Origin: Clostridia bacterium | GTDB taxonomy: Bacteria; Bacillota; Clostridia; Oscillospirales; Acutalibacteraceae | Assembly: GCA_017473165.1 (NCBI GenBank) | Contig: JAFUNA010000035.1 | Span: 1-64,000 of the forward strand | Length of the DNA: 64,000 bases | Direction: 5' to 3' | Shown: positions 60,953 to 64,000 of the stretch, one piece after another | Layout of the letters: every line of letters begins with the position of its first letter | How positions within the stretch are numbered: position 1 is the first letter of the stretch | Notes under the pieces: generated by a model | Database searches by the model: none | Seen by the model: the letters and a program-made list of their open reading frames with translations, nothing else | Told to the model about the DNA's origin: nothing | Program-made: the position numbers and the translations under genes

Positions 60953-61996
60953 TCACTTTGAAACGTCAATTTTTGTTTCGGTATCATTTTTTACACCGAA
61001 GAACTCGTTATTTTCTTTAATCTGAATACTGTCATATTCATCGCTGACTTTCTTTCCGTCTTCGTCAATCAACCAATACTTCATTTCGGGTTCAATAATA
61101 CCCATTTCCAGCTTGCAAGCTACTCCATAGCCTGATTCATCAAAAGTAATTGAGTTAAATTCACCGTCTTTGGAAAGTTGCGTTCCTTTTTTGTCAAAAA
61201 TTCTTACGATATCATCAGTTTCAACACTTTGAGTTTCACCGATACGCGCTACAAAACGATCGTCGGAAACAAGATGAATTTCGTTATACTCACAAGGTAT
61301 AATTTCTGTTCCTTTTGAATCTTTAACACCAAATTTAAAACTTTTTCCGCAATGTTTAATAAGCATAGTATAATCATTGCTGATTGAGTAGAGTTCTTCT
61401 GTCTTGCCTTCTTCAACGGAACAAAGCAAATTACCGTAATCATCGAACATATAATACTCGGTATCGGTATAACCATATATTAAACCATTTTCGGTAAATC
61501 CTGTTCCTTTGAATTTATAACCGCCTACTTTTTGACCGTTCAAATCCGCAAAATACGCTTTTTCTCCAAAAGGTTCAACAGATAAAATAGGGTCAGCACC
61601 ATCAGAAACATTATTGATTTTTCGGATTTCGCCTCTAAAAAATGCGATGATTTCCTTGCCGTTTTCGTTAACCAATGCCGAATACGCAGATTTTTCAACA
61701 AATTTTCTTGCAATAAATCTGTCTTTACTTACAGCCTGAACAGAAACATATGCCGGATTTAAAAGAATGCTGCCGCTCTCGCTTGCTATTCCCACATCTC
61801 CTGACATTGATTCTGTGTTATAACAATATCTATATCCAAACCCGGCATCGGACAATGTATCAATATAAATGTTTGTTGAAGAAACTTTTTCATTGGTAAT
61901 TTCTGTTGTGGGCATAACCGAGGGTTCTTTTGAATCACAAGATGAAGCAACAAACAAAAGAATTAATGATATGAACATAATCAATAATTTTTTCAT
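60953..61996 (-). CDS. Lipoprotein with WG-type beta repeats
   Basis: About 347 residues from ATG 61996 (AAAGGAGG nine bases upstream). Lipobox VASSCD (Cys about 20). The rest is made of repeated units of about 45 residues built around a pattern like VNENGKEII, DLNGQKVGG, DSKGTEIIPCEYNEI, DEDGKKVSDEYDSI, as in WG/KWG-repeat proteins that form beta-propellers or solenoids. It probably binds a ligand or partner at the cell surface. It follows the lectin-peptidase gene by 20 bp and is likely co-transcribed. Confidence 0.7.
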   Translation of the reverse strand: MKKLLIMFISLILLFVASSCDSKEPSVMPTTEITNEKVSSTNIYIDTLSDAGFGYRYCYNTESMSGDVGIASESGSILLNPAYVSVQAVSKDRFIARKFVEKSAYSALVNENGKEIIAFFRGEIRKINNVSDGADPILSVEPFGEKAYFADLNGQKVGGYKFKGTGFTENGLIYGYTDTEYYMFDDYGNLLCSVEEGKTEELYSISNDYTMLIKHCGKSFKFGVKDSKGTEIIPCEYNEIHLVSDDRFVARIGETQSVETDDIVRIFDKKGTQLSKDGEFNSITFDESGYGVACKLEMGIIEPEMKYWLIDEDGKKVSDEYDSIQIKENNEFFGVKNDTETKIDVSK

Positions 61997-62015
61997 TGAA
62001 ACCATCCTCCTTTAA

Positions 62016-63052
62016 CTATGATATAAAAACATAAGGTGATTTATATATGTGGGTGAAAGTATCCATTATGTCATAAATTGAAATTGTGCGATACCATTTA
62101 ATAACGCAATCCTGTCCAAAATTACATTCAGCAACTAAAAAAGTATAAACATCAGGGTTTATATCAACAACAAAAACACTATGTCCATTATACCTAATAT
62201 AGTCTCCCGGTTTGACAAAGTATAAAGAAGTTTCATCTTCTGAATAATCCCAAGCACTTGCCCAAACGTCTGTTCCAAAAGTTAGTTTAGCAATGTATTT
62301 TGCGAAACCGTTACACTGAATTGAATTTGAATATGAATTACAACCACAAGCACCATCATAAACACCATTTGCATTTTTGCATACTCCCGTTCCGTGATGT
62401 GTACATTCGCTGCTTCTAATCGATGTTACACTATTGCTGTCGCTTGGACTGTGATTCCAAAACTTCCCGTCGGGTAAAGAGTTTTCCAAAGCGATTTTAG
62501 AAGTTTTGGGAGTTGGAATTTTTTCAAAATACCACTTTTGGCTGTTTGAACCGGTTGATGTTGCTTTTATTATATCTGCCGTTGATGTTGTTGATGAATT
62601 TTCAACCTGTAAAACTTTATTATCCCATAAAGACTTTATTGTAAATGTTCCGTCAGAAGAATTTAATGTTATATTCCATCTTTGCGTAGTATATGTAGAG
62701 TTTATGTAGAACAAATCAACATCATCGGTATATTCTGATACACTTAAATATTTTCTGCCTTGATATTGATAATAAGGATTTTGCGACTCGAGTCTGTAAA
62801 CGTTTGTTGATATTTGTTCTATTTTCCACGCCTGATTGAGAGCTCCGTGGTAATTATATTGAATAACATTGAAGTTGCCGGCATTTTCAGCATCCAAATA
62901 TAATCCGCTATTTTTATTCCTTATGTAATAATAAGAACCGCTTGCCAGCGTTGTTGCTGTTGATAATCCTGAGCTTGCGAAGCAATATGCCGGTAACAAA
63001 AACACTATAGTAAATACTAGTATAATGCTTAAAAATTTTTTGAATTTTTCAT
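62016..63052 (-). CDS. Ricin-lectin/cysteine-peptidase secreted protein with probable start frameshift
   Basis: Ricin-type beta-trefoil (about residues 25-160 of the mature protein, QxW-type segments NQAWKIEQI, TQRWNITL, SQKWYFEKI). A papain/CHAP-like domain follows, with Cys in SIQCNGFAKYI and His in GHSVFVVD. The only start with a ribosome site (AGGAC, ATG 63052) reads MKNSKNF and then stops. The open frame lacks a start but encodes a signal core FLSIILVFTIVFLLPAYCFA. Adding one base in the A6T5 run (63031-63041) joins them into one normal signal peptide. It may bind and cut wall or glycoprotein substrates. Confidence 0.72.
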
Positions 63053-63095
63053 TTTCTTTGTCCTTTCTAAAATTTTTCTAAAGAAAACATGAAGA

Positions 63096-63120
63096 AAACA
63101 TTGGATTCACCCCTTTAATT
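63096..63120 (-). promoter_or_regulatory. Shared upstream motif, copy 3 (lectin-peptidase)
   Basis: AAACATTGGATTCACCCCTT resembles copies 1 and 2 with an indel, and lies 44 bp before ATG 63052. Confidence 0.35.
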
Positions 63121-63138
63121 TATTTTAACAACGGATAA

Positions 63139-63588
63139 TCAATAACTTTTTTCAATTTCCTTGGTTATTGTATCTGCTGCACCGCCTGAGCCGTAAATAA
63201 CATATTCAACGGTAACTCTGTATGTACCAGTTGAAGGCAACTGGGCTGAGTGAGAACCCGAATACTTATAGTTATAAATGGTATCAACCCATTCATCATT
63301 TGTTTGACCAATATCAACACGGCTCCAAAATATACCCAGCGTTCTTTTCTCAATATAAGTAGTTATTACAGCTTTTGTAGTTACCGATTGTGAACCGGTA
63401 TATGTATTTTTTACAGTAATCACGCCACTTGAAGAGATCGTTGCTGTGCTGTTTGCGGTTAACACATTGTTGTAACAAGGAGCAATTTCTTCTTGCACAG
63501 CAGCTTTTGCAGGAACGAAAACAATCAGCAGAAGAAAAATATTAGCCAGTATAAGAGAAACTAATTTTTTTAGGGTGTATTTTTTCAT
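63139..63588 (-). CDS. Small secreted hypothetical protein
   Basis: About 149 residues from ATG 63588 after GAAAGG. Signal peptide (about 1-30, ending PAKAAVQ). The mature part is a single beta domain (TATISSSGVITVKNTYTG, ending TKEIEKSY) with many Thr/Ser. No family recognised; such short secreted proteins are common in gut clostridia. ATTAAAGGGGT lies upstream, as in the lectin-peptidase gene. Confidence 0.65.
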   Translation of the reverse strand: MKKYTLKKLVSLILANIFLLLIVFVPAKAAVQEEIAPCYNNVLTANSTATISSSGVITVKNTYTGSQSVTTKAVITTYIEKRTLGIFWSRVDIGQTNDEWVDTIYNYKYSGSHSAQLPSTGTYRVTVEYVIYGSGGAADTITKEIEKSY

Positions 63589-63689
63589 AGTCATCAACCT
63601 TTCTTTTTGATATTTTTACCCCTTTAATAATTACAACACATAAAATTACCAAATAGGGGACAAATTTTTAAGAAAATTTTAAAGTTTTT

Positions 63690-63721
63690 TAAAAAATAAA
63701 AGCAGCCAAACTGACTGCTTT
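63690..63721 (-). terminator. Terminator of the DUF4367-like gene
   Basis: AAAGCAG/CTGCTTT stem (63699-63705, 63715-63721) followed by TATTTTTTAAA on the minus strand. Confidence 0.75.
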
Positions 63722-63728
63722 CGTAAAT

Positions 63729-64000
63729 TCAATTTATTGACTTAACCAAGTCTATAAATTTCTCTTTTTCAATATCGCCATAATATACTACCATTACCGA
63801 ATAGTTTTCTTTTGTCATAATTGCATTGATATAGTCATCAGAATTATGCTCATAAATATAAACTTCCATACCATCAATAAACTCTTTTGTTATTGCTCCG
63901 TGTTCTTTATCAACTGAAATGTCATCACTATCGGTAATTGATTGGGTTAAAATAATAATATCTCCGGTATTTATATTCGTATACTCGGTATATACTGTGC
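63729..64000 (-). CDS. Partial gene, DUF4367-like C terminus
   Basis: Open frame entering from the right edge. The last 90 residues include TEYTNINTGDIIILTQS, DGMEVYIYEHNSDDYINAIM and end DIEKEKFIDLVKSIN. The pattern of a strand with VYxYE, then Asp/Tyr-rich, then a terminal EKxxxLxKSI helix is that of DUF4367, often the extracellular part of clostridial anti-sigma-like membrane proteins. The N-terminal part is outside the window. Confidence 0.65.
   Translation of the reverse strand, partial: TVYTEYTNINTGDIIILTQSITDSDDISVDKEHGAITKEFIDGMEVYIYEHNSDDYINAIMTKENYSVMVVYYGDIEKEKFIDLVKSIN

Overview
The window looks like a chromosomal piece of a gut-type Firmicute, most likely class Clostridia near Oscillospirales/Ruminococcaceae. 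The reasons are the class III heat-shock operon ctsR-mcsA-mcsB-clpC, HPr with both His15 and Ser46, AGGAGG-type ribosome sites, SigmaA promoters with 16-17 bp spacers, and many small lipoproteins of clostridial type. No rRNA, CRISPR array or complete transposase gene was seen. The species assignment is inference only.

Layout. 1-260: a 33-codon holin-like toxin with a convergent antisense RNA promoter. 322-3328: S51 peptidase, G5/3D wall protein, a structured non-coding RNA candidate, HPr. 3381-8138 (minus): nucleoside-kinase-like protein, GPH transporter, uracil/xanthine permease, stand-alone E2-type acyltransferase. 8358-14324 (plus): heterodimeric ABC exporter, then a polar amino acid ABC importer. 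14390-22215: YfcE-type phosphodiesterase, a novel membrane protein, HAD phosphatase (minus), aminotransferase, trpS, argG, argH. 22283-27351: lipoprotein, ceramidase-like hydrolase, trmL, pth, EamA exporter. 27600-32295: CtsR-controlled heat-shock operon. 32331-36420: DUF4358 lipoprotein, SGNH hydrolase, trmN6-rsmI, a membrane-anchored hypothetical. 36513-41592: DUF4474 protein and glycosidases GH5, GH51 and GH16. 41673-50567: anion permease, tRNA-Thr(CGT), lipoprotein and SDR, zinc-ribbon membrane protein, LCP ligase, CE4 deacetylase, Gfo/Idh/MocA oxidoreductase.

From about 50.6 kb to the right edge the character changes. The DNA becomes AT-richer, and it holds a serine recombinase wrecked by an internal deletion, an unusual membrane-anchored DEAH helicase, fragments of surface proteins, and a run of secreted proteins and lipoproteins (BACON/lipase, WG-type repeat, ricin-lectin/cysteine peptidase, DUF4367). 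Three of these share a similar upstream motif, which suggests one co-regulated accessory island.

Several intergenic structures are not explained by genes. One is a dispersed family of imperfectly palindromic elements ending in GTAGGG(G) (three full copies of about 70 bp and four half copies). Another is a pair of arrays of mini-hairpins separated by ATATMAC-like spacers, one inside the heat-shock operon and one next to tRNA-Thr. There is also a perfect 20-bp-stem palindrome.

All calls come from reading the sequence and from knowledge of the families. No database search was run.
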